NCBI RefSeq assembly: GCF_019192735.1
Contig: NZ_JAHTKP010000040.1
Span: forward strand, 1-64,000
DNA from: Kitasatospora aureofaciens
GTDB lineage: Bacteria; Actinomycetota; Actinomycetes; Streptomycetales; Streptomycetaceae
Direction: 5' to 3'
Length of the DNA: 64,000 nt
Position numbers and translations under genes: made by a program. Below the pieces are notes generated by a model. It was not told where the DNA came from. It made no database searches and saw nothing but the letters and a program-made list of their open reading frames with translations. Shown here piece by piece: positions 1-7,886 of this stretch; the stretch's first letter is position 1, and the number at the start of each line of letters is the position of its first letter.

Positions 1-108
1 CATAGCGTGAGGGAAACGCCCGGTTACATTCCGAACCCGGAAGCTAAGCCTCACAGCGCCGATGGTACTGCAGGGGGGACCCTGTGGGAGAGTAGGACGC
101 CGCCGAAC
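1..108 (+). rRNA. rrf: 5S ribosomal RNA, 5' end cut off by the window
   Basis: The sequence matches the usual actinobacterial 5S rRNA from the 'gcgtgagggaaacgcccgg' segment to the terminal 'cgccgaac'. About the first ten bases lie outside the window. It is the last gene of an rrn operon whose 16S and 23S genes lie upstream. The 3' end at 108 is inferred from the usual terminal stem and could be off by a few bases. Confidence 0.93.
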
Positions 109-120
109 AATCATTCCGAA

Positions 121-151
121 GAACCCCTGATCCATCACGGATCAGGGGTTC
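121..151 (+). terminator. Rho-independent terminator of the rrn operon
   Basis: A 13-bp perfect stem (gaacccctgatcc / ggatcaggggttc) closes a 5-nt loop and is followed by 'tttgcattt'. It starts 13 nt after the 5S rRNA, where an rrn operon terminator is expected. Confidence 0.9.
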
Positions 152-181
152 TTTGCATTTCCGGTGACGTATCGTCAAGGC

Positions 182-1204
182 ATGGACGATCAGACAGCGG
201 TCATTGCGAACAGCGCGCTCCGGCCCGAGCAGCGCGACGGCGTCCTGCGCGTTCTGGCGGACGCGCAGGACGTCGACGGTCGGGCCGCCGTGTCCGAGCA
301 GGGGCGGCTCCGGCTGCGTTCGGAAACGCCCCGCCCAGGTGTGATCCACTTCGTCGAGGTCGAGCAGGCCGGGCAGACCGCCACCTCCGTCGTCGGCTAC
401 GGCCAGCTCGAAGTCCCGCAGAGCGCGCCCACTGAGCCCACCGCCAACCCCGCCGCCGAACTCGTCGTCGCCCCTGCCGCCCGTGGCCGCGGCCTGGCCC
501 GTCCCCTCGTTGACGCGGTGCTCGCGGAGGCCCACCGGGCAGGCCGCGACGCCGTCGACTTCTGGGTGCACGGGGGCCACCCGGCCGCCCGGCACCTGGC
601 CGAGCAGTACGGCGCCGAGCTGGTCCGCGAGCTGCGGCAGATGCGCCGTACCGGGCCGCAGACCGAGGTGGTCCCGTTCCCCGAGGGCGTCGAGCTGCGG
701 ACCTTCCGTCCGGGCGAGGACGACGCGGAGTGGCTGCGGCTGAACGCCCTCGCCTTCGCCCACCACCCCGAGCAGGGCGCCTGGACCGAGCAGGACCTGG
801 CCGACCGGCTGGCCGAGCCCTGGTTCGACCCGGCGGGCTTCTTCCTGGCCACGCGCGACGGCAAGGCAGTCGGCTTCCACTGGACCAAGGTGCACCCGGC
901 CACCGCCACCGAGCCGGCGCTCGGCGAGGTGTACGTCGTCGGGGTGGATCCGGCGGAGCAGGGTAGCGGCCTCGGCCGGGCGCTGACCGCGGCGGGCCTG
1001 CGTCACCTGACCGGCTCAGGCGCCGGCGAGCGTGGACTGGAGACCGTACTTCTCTACGTCGACGCCGACAATCCGGCCGCCGTGCGGGTATATGAACGAC
1101 TGGGATTCACCGTTCACGAGGTGGACCTCATGTACCGCGTTCATCACCGGTACCGCGTTCATCACCGGGTGGACCGGACGGATCAGTCGGGCCAGTCGGC
1201 CTAG
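182..1204 (+). CDS. mshD: Mycothiol synthase (mycothiol acetyltransferase)
   Basis: MshD transfers acetyl from acetyl-CoA to Cys-GlcN-Ins, the last step of mycothiol synthesis. The 340-residue protein has two GNAT domains. The C-terminal one carries the acetyl-CoA loop (VVGVDPAEQGSGLGRAL) and the VRVYERLGF segment typical of the family. The start is uncertain: GTG at 164 is in frame too, and neither has a well-placed ribosome binding site; ATG 182 is preferred because MDDQ.. runs directly into conserved sequence. The C-terminus is extended by an 18-bp tandem duplication (YRVHHR twice). It stands alone between the rrn terminator and ppk. Confidence 0.85.
   Translation: MDDQTAVIANSALRPEQRDGVLRVLADAQDVDGRAAVSEQGRLRLRSETPRPGVIHFVEVEQAGQTATSVVGYGQLEVPQSAPTEPTANPAAELVVAPAARGRGLARPLVDAVLAEAHRAGRDAVDFWVHGGHPAARHLAEQYGAELVRELRQMRRTGPQTEVVPFPEGVELRTFRPGEDDAEWLRLNALAFAHHPEQGAWTEQDLADRLAEPWFDPAGFFLATRDGKAVGFHWTKVHPATATEPALGEVYVVGVDPAEQGSGLGRALTAAGLRHLTGSGAGERGLETVLLYVDADNPAAVRVYERLGFTVHEVDLMYRVHHRYRVHHRVDRTDQSGQSA
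1133..1168 (+). repeat. 18-bp perfect tandem duplication in the mshD 3' end
   Basis: The unit taccgcgttcatcaccgg occurs twice back to back, 1133-1150 and 1151-1168. It is in frame and doubles the hexapeptide YRVHHR near the C-terminus of MshD, so the frame survives. Confidence 0.95.
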
Positions 1205-1286
1205 CCGCAGCGGCCGGTCCGGGGCAAGGGGCGGGACGGCAGCGCCCCGGCCCCGACCGACTCAGCTTTCCTCCTGGCCATGCGGT

Positions 1287-1304
1287 GTTTACCGTGGATT
1301 CAAT
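1287..1304 (+). promoter_or_regulatory. Possible degenerate PHO box upstream of ppk
   Basis: GTTTACC at 1287-1293 matches 6 of 7 bases of the PhoP unit GTTCACC. Eleven bases later ATTCAAT (1298-1304) matches four. The 11-nt spacing is that of PHO boxes, and streptomycete ppk genes are known PhoP targets. Similarity is weak, so this is only a candidate. Confidence 0.3.
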
Positions 1305-1487
1305 TGCTGCCGCGAAGATCACAGGATGAAGTCCGTAGTGTCTCGCTCCTGCAGCGTCGGCCGACACGCACCGGCCGGTCCTGTACGGACCGCGCCGGGT
1401 GGGTGGGCGTTGGCGTTGGGCGAGGACGACGGCCCGCAGAGTCATTCGCGTCCGGACGCCGTCCTGCTGCTGGAGGAGCTGGAGCCC

Positions 1488-3665
1488 ATGAGCATCCCTC
1501 GCCCCGTCTCTGCCCCGCTGTCCCCGCCGGCCCGGTTGTCGAGCGCGCTCGGGATACCGCCGGAGCCCCCGGCGGTGGACGAGCAGGACTTCGAGGAGCT
1601 TCCGCAGGGCCGGTTCCTGGACCGCGAGCGCAGCTGGCTCGCCTTCAACGAGCGGGTCCTGGCGCTCTCCGAGGACCCGGAGATCCCGCTGCTGGAGCGC
1701 GCCAAGTTCCTCGCCATCTTCGCGAGCAACCTGGACGAGTTCTTCATGGTCCGGGTGGCCGGCCTCAAGCGCCGGATCGCGACCGGCGTCGCCCAGCGCA
1801 GCGCGTCCGGCCTCCAGCCGCGCGAGGTGCTGGACCTGATCTGGACCCGCTCGCGCGAGCTGATGGCCCGGCACGCCGCCGCCTTCCAGCAGGAGGTCCT
1901 GCCGGACCTCGCCGCCGAGGGCGTCGAGGTGGTCCGCTGGCCGGAGCTGGCCGAGAAGGAGCAGGCCCGGCTGCACACCCTGTTCCGGCAGAAGATCTTC
2001 CCCGTGCTGACCCCGCTGGCGGTCGACCCGGCGCACCCCTTCCCGTACATATCGGGACTCTCGCTCAACCTGGCCGTGGTGGTGCGCAACCCGGTGTCCG
2101 GGCACAAGCACTTCGCCCGTGTGAAGGTCCCGCAGTCGCTCGCCCGCTTCCTGGAGGCCTCGCCGCAGCGCTACGTCCCCCTGGAGGACGTGATGGGCGC
2201 GCACCTGGAGGAGCTCTTCCCGGGGATGGAGGTGCTGGCACACCACGCCTTCCGGGTCACCCGCAACGAGGACCTCGAAGTCGAGGAGGACGACACCGAG
2301 AACATCCTCAAGGCCCTGGAGAAGGAGCTGATGCGGCGGCGCTTCGGCCCGCCGGTCAGGCTGGAGGTCGAGGAGTCGATCGACCCCTACATCCTGGACC
2401 TGCTGGTGCGGGAGCTGAACATCACCGAGGCGGAGGTCTTCCCGCTGCCCGGGCCGCTGGACCTGACCGGCCTGTTCGGGATCGCCGAGCTGGACCGTCC
2501 GGAGCTGAAGTACCCGAAGTTCGTCGCCGGTACGGCCCGCGGGCTGACCGACGTCGAGTCGGCCTCCCAGCCGGACATCTTCGCCGCGATGCGCGAGCGG
2601 GACGTCCTGCTGCACCACCCGTACGACAGCTTCTCCACCTCGGTGCAGGCCTTCCTGGAGCAGGCCGCGGGCGACCCGGACGTGCTGGCGATCAAGCAGA
2701 CGCTGTACCGCACCTCGGGCGACTCGCCGATCGTGGACGCGCTGATCGACGCGGCGGAGTCGGGCAAGCAGGTGCTGGTCCTGGTCGAGATCAAGGCGCG
2801 CTTCGACGAGCAGGCCAACATCAAGTGGGCCCGCAAGCTGGAGGAGGCCGGCTGCCACGTGGTCTACGGCCTGATCGGTCTGAAGACGCACTGCAAGCTG
2901 TCGCTGGTGGTCCGGCAGGAGGGCGACACGCTGCGCCGGTACTCGCACGTCGGCACCGGCAACTACCACCCGAAGACCGCCCGGCTCTACGAGGACCTGG
3001 GGCTGCTGACCTCGGACCCGCAGGTCGGCGCGGACCTGTCGGACCTGTTCAACCGGCTGTCCGGCTACTCGCGCCGCGAGTCCTACCGCCGCCTGCTGAC
3101 CGCCCCGCGCGGCCTGCGCGACGGACTGGTCTCGCGGATCCACAACGAGATCGCCAACCACCGCGCGGGCCGCCCGGCCTACGTGAAGATCAAGGTCAAC
3201 TCGATCGTCGACGAGGCCGTGATCGACGCGCTGTACCGGGCCTCGCAGGCCGGCGTGCCGGTGGACATCTGGGTCCGCGGGATCTGCGCGATCCGCCCGG
3301 GCGTGCCGGGGCTGAGCGAGAACATCCGGGTGCGCAGCATCCTCGGCCGCTTCCTGGAGCACTCCCGGGTCTTCGTGTTCGGCAACAGCGGCGATCCGGA
3401 GGTCTGGATCGGCAGCGCCGACATGATGCACCGCAACCTGGACCGCCGGATCGAGGCGCTGATGCGGATCACCGACCCGACGCACCGCGCCGAGCTGTCC
3501 GGGCTGATCGACCTCGGGGTGTCCGACGAGACCGAGTCCTGGCGCCTGGGGCAGGACGGCGCGTGGACCCGCCACGCGCAGGACGCCGAGGGCCGCCCGC
3601 TGCGGCACCTCCAGGACCTGCTCATCGACTCGCGCCAGCGCCGCCGGGCCGCCACCTCGCGCTGA
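1488..3665 (+). CDS. ppk: Polyphosphate kinase 1
   Basis: Reversibly makes polyphosphate from the gamma phosphate of ATP; in streptomycetes it tends to act as an ADP kinase regenerating ATP. The 725-residue protein has the full PPK1 layout: N-terminal domain starting at GRFLDRERSWLAFNERV, middle domain and two phospholipase-D-like C-terminal domains. H487 in RYSHVGTGNYHP corresponds to the phosphorylated histidine of E. coli PPK (H435), and H625 in EHSRVF to the second catalytic histidine. ATG 1488 is chosen because of the GGAGGA at 1472; about 45 low-complexity residues precede the conserved core. A CHAD protein and a NUDIX hydrolase follow on the same strand. Confidence 0.97.
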   Translation: MSIPRPVSAPLSPPARLSSALGIPPEPPAVDEQDFEELPQGRFLDRERSWLAFNERVLALSEDPEIPLLERAKFLAIFASNLDEFFMVRVAGLKRRIATGVAQRSASGLQPREVLDLIWTRSRELMARHAAAFQQEVLPDLAAEGVEVVRWPELAEKEQARLHTLFRQKIFPVLTPLAVDPAHPFPYISGLSLNLAVVVRNPVSGHKHFARVKVPQSLARFLEASPQRYVPLEDVMGAHLEELFPGMEVLAHHAFRVTRNEDLEVEEDDTENILKALEKELMRRRFGPPVRLEVEESIDPYILDLLVRELNITEAEVFPLPGPLDLTGLFGIAELDRPELKYPKFVAGTARGLTDVESASQPDIFAAMRERDVLLHHPYDSFSTSVQAFLEQAAGDPDVLAIKQTLYRTSGDSPIVDALIDAAESGKQVLVLVEIKARFDEQANIKWARKLEEAGCHVVYGLIGLKTHCKLSLVVRQEGDTLRRYSHVGTGNYHPKTARLYEDLGLLTSDPQVGADLSDLFNRLSGYSRRESYRRLLTAPRGLRDGLVSRIHNEIANHRAGRPAYVKIKVNSIVDEAVIDALYRASQAGVPVDIWVRGICAIRPGVPGLSENIRVRSILGRFLEHSRVFVFGNSGDPEVWIGSADMMHRNLDRRIEALMRITDPTHRAELSGLIDLGVSDETESWRLGQDGAWTRHAQDAEGRPLRHLQDLLIDSRQRRRAATSR

Positions 3666-3783
3666 CGCGACCACTGATGCGAGCCGCTGGAGTGCTCGGC
3701 CCCCGAGGCTGGTGGGCGGGCGCTCCGGCGGTCGGCCACCAGCCCCGGGGGACGGCCCCGGGGGAACGGGGATCTACCACGCC

Positions 3784-4869
3784 ATGACCGATGCGCCGAT
3801 GACGGCCCAGGCGGCCTCCACCGCGACCGCCGGGGACATCCTCTCCAGCCATCTCACCGCCCAGGCCGGTGCGTTCCTGCGTGCCCTGCCGCTGGCGGTG
3901 GGCGAGGTCGGCGCCAGACCGGGGACGACCGCCGTCCCGGCGGCCGGCACCGCGGACCTGTTGCGGGCCGTCCGGCGGATCGGCGGGCTGCTGCACACCT
4001 TCGGCGCCGTCTTCGACCAGGCCTGGGCGCAGGAGTCGCGCACCGAACTGCGCTGGCTGCTCAACCTGCTGGCGCTGGAGCCCGGGTACGTCCGCCGCTC
4101 CGCCCGGCTGCTGGGCGCGCTGGACTCGCTGAGCGGCAGCGATCCGGAGGGGACGGGCATGCTGGCCGGGCACGCCGGGGCGCCGAAGGCGCGGGCGCTG
4201 CTGGACCGGCAGCTGACTCTGGCCCGGACCAGGGCGCACTCGACGGTGCTCCAGGAGCTGCGGTCGGCCCGGCTGCACGCGCTGGCGGACCGGATGACGC
4301 TGCTGGTCGGCGAGGCGCCGCTGCTGGAGTCGGCGGGCGGCCGGGCCGGGGCGGTGCTGGTGCCGCAGGCGGCCGCCGCGTTCACCGCGCTGAGCGCGAG
4401 CGCCGCCCAGCTGCCGCTCCAACGCGCCGCCACGCCGTACGGCGGGGACGGCCTGCGCCGGCTGGGCGCCGTGCCGCAGGCCCGCGGTGCGGTGGACGCG
4501 GACGCGGCGCTGGCGGCCGACGACGCGCCGTGGGCGCGGATGCGGATCCTGGTGAAGCGGGCCCGCTACGCGCTGGAGGTGTGCGGCCGGCCGTCCGGCG
4601 AGCTGGACGAGCTGGACGCGGTGCTGGGCCGGCACCAGGAGGCGGCGGACGCGGCGGTCACCGCGGCCACCGCGGCGCGCACGCCGCGGATCACCCCCGC
4701 CACCGCCTACGTGCTGGGCGTGGTGCATGCTGATCAACGACTGGAGGTGGAGGCGGCGCGGTACGCCTTCGGCCGCCGGTGGCCCGACCTCCCGCCAGGC
4801 CCGGACGGCTGGCTGGAGATCCCCCCTGCCGAGGGCTGGGGGCATTCCCCCGCACCACGGACGGCATGA
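3784..4869 (+). CDS. CHAD domain protein (polyphosphate-associated)
   Basis: A 361-residue alanine- and arginine-rich helical protein of the CHAD family. CHAD domains bind polyphosphate through conserved basic and histidine residues. The segment around residues 55-115 (LLRAVRRIGGLLHTFGAVF..) and the later WARMRILVKRARYALEV (about 250) resemble the repeated helical bundles with R/K-rich faces. It follows ppk by about 120 nt, the usual ppk-CHAD-NUDIX arrangement in streptomycetes, which supports a role in holding or organising polyphosphate granules. ATG 3784 follows a 'gggaacgggg' purine run. The exact biochemical role is not known from sequence. Confidence 0.85.
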   Translation: MTDAPMTAQAASTATAGDILSSHLTAQAGAFLRALPLAVGEVGARPGTTAVPAAGTADLLRAVRRIGGLLHTFGAVFDQAWAQESRTELRWLLNLLALEPGYVRRSARLLGALDSLSGSDPEGTGMLAGHAGAPKARALLDRQLTLARTRAHSTVLQELRSARLHALADRMTLLVGEAPLLESAGGRAGAVLVPQAAAAFTALSASAAQLPLQRAATPYGGDGLRRLGAVPQARGAVDADAALAADDAPWARMRILVKRARYALEVCGRPSGELDELDAVLGRHQEAADAAVTAATAARTPRITPATAYVLGVVHADQRLEVEAARYAFGRRWPDLPPGPDGWLEIPPAEGWGHSPAPRTA

Positions 4870-4870
4870 G

Positions 4871-5398
4871 TTGCGCGATCGCCTGAGCACCGGGCAGGCA
4901 GAAGCTGGGACCACGCACCGGGCGGAGCATGCCCCGGTGATCCTGGCCGCGGGTGCGGTGCTGTGGCTGCCCGGTCGGCTGAAGAAGAGCGGCCGGCTGG
5001 GGCGGCCCAGGATCGCGGTGATCCACCGGCCCAAGTACGACGACTGGAGCCTGCCGAAGGGCAAGCTCGACCCGGGGGAGGGCCTGGCGGAGGCGGCGGT
5101 GCGCGAGGTGCGCGAGGAGACCGGCTTCACCTGCGTGCTCGGCCCGGAGCTGCCCGCGCAGCACTATCCCGTCCAGGGCCGTCCGAAGGAGGTCCGCTAC
5201 TGGGCGGCGGTGCCGACCGCCGGGGCGTTCCGGCCGAACCGGGAGGTGGACCGGCTGGAGTGGCTGCCGGCCGGAAAGGCCCGCGCCCGGCTCACCCATG
5301 AGCGCGACCGCTTGCTGGTCGACGCGCTGCTGGCGATTCTGGGGGCGAAGCCGGTGCGGCCAGACGGCGTACCCGCAGTGCAGGAAGGGTGGAAGTGA
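4871..5398 (+). CDS. NUDIX hydrolase (MutT-like)
   Basis: Hydrolyses a nucleoside diphosphate linked to another moiety; substrate unknown. The complete Nudix box is visible (GKLDPGEGLAEAAVREVREE..TGF, pattern Gx5Ex7REVxEETG), preceded by the usual YDDWSLPKGK. The start is unsettled. TTG 4871 immediately follows the CHAD stop but has no good ribosome binding site. GTG 4937, behind GGGCGGAG, would begin at ILAAGAVLW, the true start of the Nudix fold. An ATG overlapping the CHAD stop (4866) is in another frame and closes after six codons. Position after ppk-CHAD suggests a link to polyphosphate or nucleotide turnover. Confidence 0.85.
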   Translation: MRDRLSTGQAEAGTTHRAEHAPVILAAGAVLWLPGRLKKSGRLGRPRIAVIHRPKYDDWSLPKGKLDPGEGLAEAAVREVREETGFTCVLGPELPAQHYPVQGRPKEVRYWAAVPTAGAFRPNREVDRLEWLPAGKARARLTHERDRLLVDALLAILGAKPVRPDGVPAVQEGWK

Positions 5399-5464
5399 TC
5401 TCGCCGCGCCCGTGCCGTGACGCAACCGTTACTACCTGACGTAGTTTCCTGTCATCCGTTCGAG

Positions 5465-5503
5465 GTTCACTCTCCGTTCACTTACGACCGGCTGTCGTGT
5501 CAC
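5465..5503 (+). promoter_or_regulatory. PHO box (PhoP operator) of the pst operon
   Basis: Two copies of GTTCAC at 5465-5470 and 5476-5481 are exactly 11 nt apart, and a third partial unit (TGTCAC, 5498-5503) keeps the 11-nt phase after a degenerate unit. This is the direct-repeat structure of streptomycete PHO boxes (consensus GTTCACC per 11 nt). It lies 122-160 nt before pstS, so the operon should be induced by PhoP under phosphate limitation. Confidence 0.85.
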
Positions 5504-5624
5504 CTACCCGGCCTAACTTCGGGGGTACCGGAGGGCCGAACGGGCCCCGGACCACAGCAAAACCCGCGCTCCGCCGTGTCCGCACGGCCCGCGCGACGGG
5601 CAATGCCACAGAAAGGGACACCCA

Positions 5625-6758
5625 GTGAAGCTCCAGCGGAACGGCCGCTCCAAGGCCCTCGCCATCGGTGCCATGGCGCTCGTCAGCTCGCTGTCGCTCG
5701 CCGCGTGCGGCTCGGACAACAACAACACCACCAGCGCGTCCGGTGGTTCCAGTGGTTCCTCCTCCGCCGCCGCGATCAACTGTGGCAAGCCCGGTGCCCT
5801 GATTGCCGCGGGCTCGACCGCCCAGGGCAACGCGATCGACCTGTGGAAGACCACCTTCGGCGCCGCCTGCTCGGGCACCACCGTCAACTACGGTGGCGTG
5901 GGCTCCGGCGCGGGTATCCAGCAGTTCACCCAGGGCAAGGTCCAGTTCGCCGGCTCCGACTCGGCCCTGAAGCCGGCCGAGGTCGACGCCACCAAGGCGG
6001 TCTGCACCGGCGGCCAGGGCATCGACCTGCCGATGGTCGGCGGCCTGATCTCGCTGGTCTACAACATCGAAGGTGTCGACAACCTGGTCCTGGACGGCCC
6101 GACCGCCGCCAAGATCTTCGACTCGCAGATCACCAAGTGGAACGACCCGGCGATCGCCGCCCTGAACCCGGGCGCCAAGCTGCCGGACGCGGACATCCAG
6201 TCGTTCCACCGCTCGGACGACTCCGGCACCACCGACAACCTGACCCACTACTTCGCCAAGGCCAGCAGCGGCGCCTGGTCCTACCCGGCCAGCAAGACCT
6301 GGGCCGGCAAGGGCGGCCAGTCGGCCAACGGCAGCGCCGGTGTCTCGGCCCAGGTCAAGCAGGTCAAGAACTCGATCGGTTACGTCGAGCTCTCCTACGC
6401 CCAGACCAACAGCCTGAAGAGCGCCGCGATCAACACCGGCGCCTCCAAGCCGGTCGCCGCGACCACCGAGAACGCCGCCAACACCTTCGCCAAGGCGAAG
6501 ATCGCCGGCACCGGCAGCGACCTGGCGCTGAGCCTCGACTACGCGACCAAGGACGAGGGCTCCTACCCGCTGGTCCTGGTCACCTACGAGATCGTCTGCG
6601 ACAAGGGCAACAAGGCCGACACCCTCGACACCCTGAAGGCCTTCCTGACCTACACTGCCAGCGACTCGGGCCAGAAGGCGATCGGCGAGAAGGGCTACGT
6701 CCCGCTCCCCAAGGAGTTGACCGACAAGGTCAACGCCGTCATCCCGACCCTGGCCTGA
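5625..6758 (+). CDS. pstS: Phosphate ABC transporter, substrate-binding lipoprotein
   Basis: Extracellular high-affinity phosphate receptor of the Pst system. The 377-residue precursor has a lipoprotein signal ending in the lipobox LAAC with C28 as the lipidated cysteine, then a Ser/Asn-rich spacer and the PstS fold starting near AAINCGKPGALIAAGSTAQGNAI. Phosphate-contact segments such as GSGAGIQQF and RSDDSGTT are visible. The GTG start at 5625 follows AAAGGGA. It is the first gene of pstSCAB, separated from pstC by a strong hairpin, and is preceded by a clear PHO box. Confidence 0.97.
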   Translation: MKLQRNGRSKALAIGAMALVSSLSLAACGSDNNNTTSASGGSSGSSSAAAINCGKPGALIAAGSTAQGNAIDLWKTTFGAACSGTTVNYGGVGSGAGIQQFTQGKVQFAGSDSALKPAEVDATKAVCTGGQGIDLPMVGGLISLVYNIEGVDNLVLDGPTAAKIFDSQITKWNDPAIAALNPGAKLPDADIQSFHRSDDSGTTDNLTHYFAKASSGAWSYPASKTWAGKGGQSANGSAGVSAQVKQVKNSIGYVELSYAQTNSLKSAAINTGASKPVAATTENAANTFAKAKIAGTGSDLALSLDYATKDEGSYPLVLVTYEIVCDKGNKADTLDTLKAFLTYTASDSGQKAIGEKGYVPLPKELTDKVNAVIPTLA

Positions 6759-6771
6759 CCCAGCAGGACCA

Positions 6772-6819
6772 CCGGTGGGGCGGCCCCGTGAGCGAGGGGG
6801 GCCGGGGCCGTCCCACCGG
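6772..6819 (+). terminator. Strong hairpin between pstS and pstC (attenuator or processing site)
   Basis: ccggtggggcggcccc (6772-6787) pairs with ggggccgtcccaccgg (6804-6819): a 16-bp stem with one G-U pair and a 16-nt loop, no U tract. It lies in the 147-nt gap between pstS and pstC. Such intergenic hairpins commonly stabilise or partly terminate the pstS message so the binding protein is made in excess over the channel. Confidence 0.75.
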
Positions 6820-6905
6820 AACGCATTGACCCAGCAACACGTCCGGGGCACCGCCGCCATGGTGCCGCCCCCTCCGGGGCAGCGCCACCAGACCGGAGTA
6901 CACCA

Positions 6906-7886
6906 ATGACTTCATCGCCCCCTGCCGCCCCGCGAGGCAGGGTCGGCCGACAGCGTGACAGCCGCGTCGGCGACAAGATCTTCATGAACCTCGCCCGGGG
7001 TTCGGGCATCCTGCTGCTGGTCGTGATGGCCGCCATCGCAGGGTTCCTGGCCTGGCGCTCGGGTCTCGCCCTGAGCAAGAACGACGGCCACTTCCTCACC
7101 ACCTTCGAGTGGGCGCCGGACGCCCCGAAGCCGGTCTTCGGCATCGCCGTCCTCGCGTTCGGCACCATCGTCAGCGCGATCATCGCGATGGCGATCGCCG
7201 TCCCGGTGGCCATCGGGATCGCCCTGTTCATCTCGCACTACGCGCCGCGGAAGATCGCCCAGCCGTTCGCCTACCTGGTGGACCTGCTCGCGGCCGTCCC
7301 CAGCATCGTCTACGGCCTCTGGGGCGCACTGTTCCTGGTGCCGCACATGGACGGGCTGACCAGCTGGCTCAACCAGTACCTGGGCTGGACGTACATCTTC
7401 GACCAGACCAAGACCGGCACCGTCCCGCGCAACCTGTTCACCGTCGGCATCCTGCTGGCGATCATGATCCTGCCGATCATCACCGCGGTCTCCCGCGAGG
7501 TGTTCCGCCAGGTGCCGCGGATGCACGAGGAGGCGGCGCTCGCGCTCGGCGCGACCCGCTGGGAGATGATCCGCACCGCGGTGCTGCCGTTCGGCCGGCC
7601 CGGCATCATCTCGGCCTCGATGCTCGGCCTCGGCCGCGCGCTCGGCGAGACCATCGCCGTCGCGGTGGTGCTGTCCTCGAACAGCGTCCTCTCGCTGCAC
7701 ATCCTCGACCCGGGAGGCGGCACCTTCGCGCAGAACATCGCGCTGAAGTTCGCCGAGGCCGGGAACAACGGCCGCAACGCCCTGATGGCCTCCGGTCTCG
7801 TCCTGTTCGTGATCACCCTGCTGGTGAACGGTGCCGCGCGGCTGATCGTCGCCCGCCGCAAGGAGTACTCGGGGGCTGCCGCATGA
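6906..7886 (+). CDS. pstC: Phosphate ABC transporter permease PstC
   Basis: One of the two membrane subunits of the Pst transporter. The 326-residue protein has about six hydrophobic segments, the first at about residues 36-53 (GILLLVVMAAIAGFLAW). It carries the permease loop contacting the ATPase: EEAALALGATRWEMIRTAVLP near residue 210 (EAA-x3-G motif). ATG 6906 follows 'gaccggagtacacca'. Its TGA overlaps the ATG of pstA by 4 nt, so the two are translationally coupled. Confidence 0.96.
   Translation: MTSSPPAAPRGRVGRQRDSRVGDKIFMNLARGSGILLLVVMAAIAGFLAWRSGLALSKNDGHFLTTFEWAPDAPKPVFGIAVLAFGTIVSAIIAMAIAVPVAIGIALFISHYAPRKIAQPFAYLVDLLAAVPSIVYGLWGALFLVPHMDGLTSWLNQYLGWTYIFDQTKTGTVPRNLFTVGILLAIMILPIITAVSREVFRQVPRMHEEAALALGATRWEMIRTAVLPFGRPGIISASMLGLGRALGETIAVAVVLSSNSVLSLHILDPGGGTFAQNIALKFAEAGNNGRNALMASGLVLFVITLLVNGAARLIVARRKEYSGAAA

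Noticed and set aside
1128..3674. Very long open frame on the minus strand across ppk
   Set aside because: It is a mirror of the strong codon bias of ppk; its translation is low-complexity and resembles no protein.
4866..4886. ATG overlapping the CHAD stop as start of the NUDIX gene
   Set aside because: It is in a different frame and reaches a stop after six codons.
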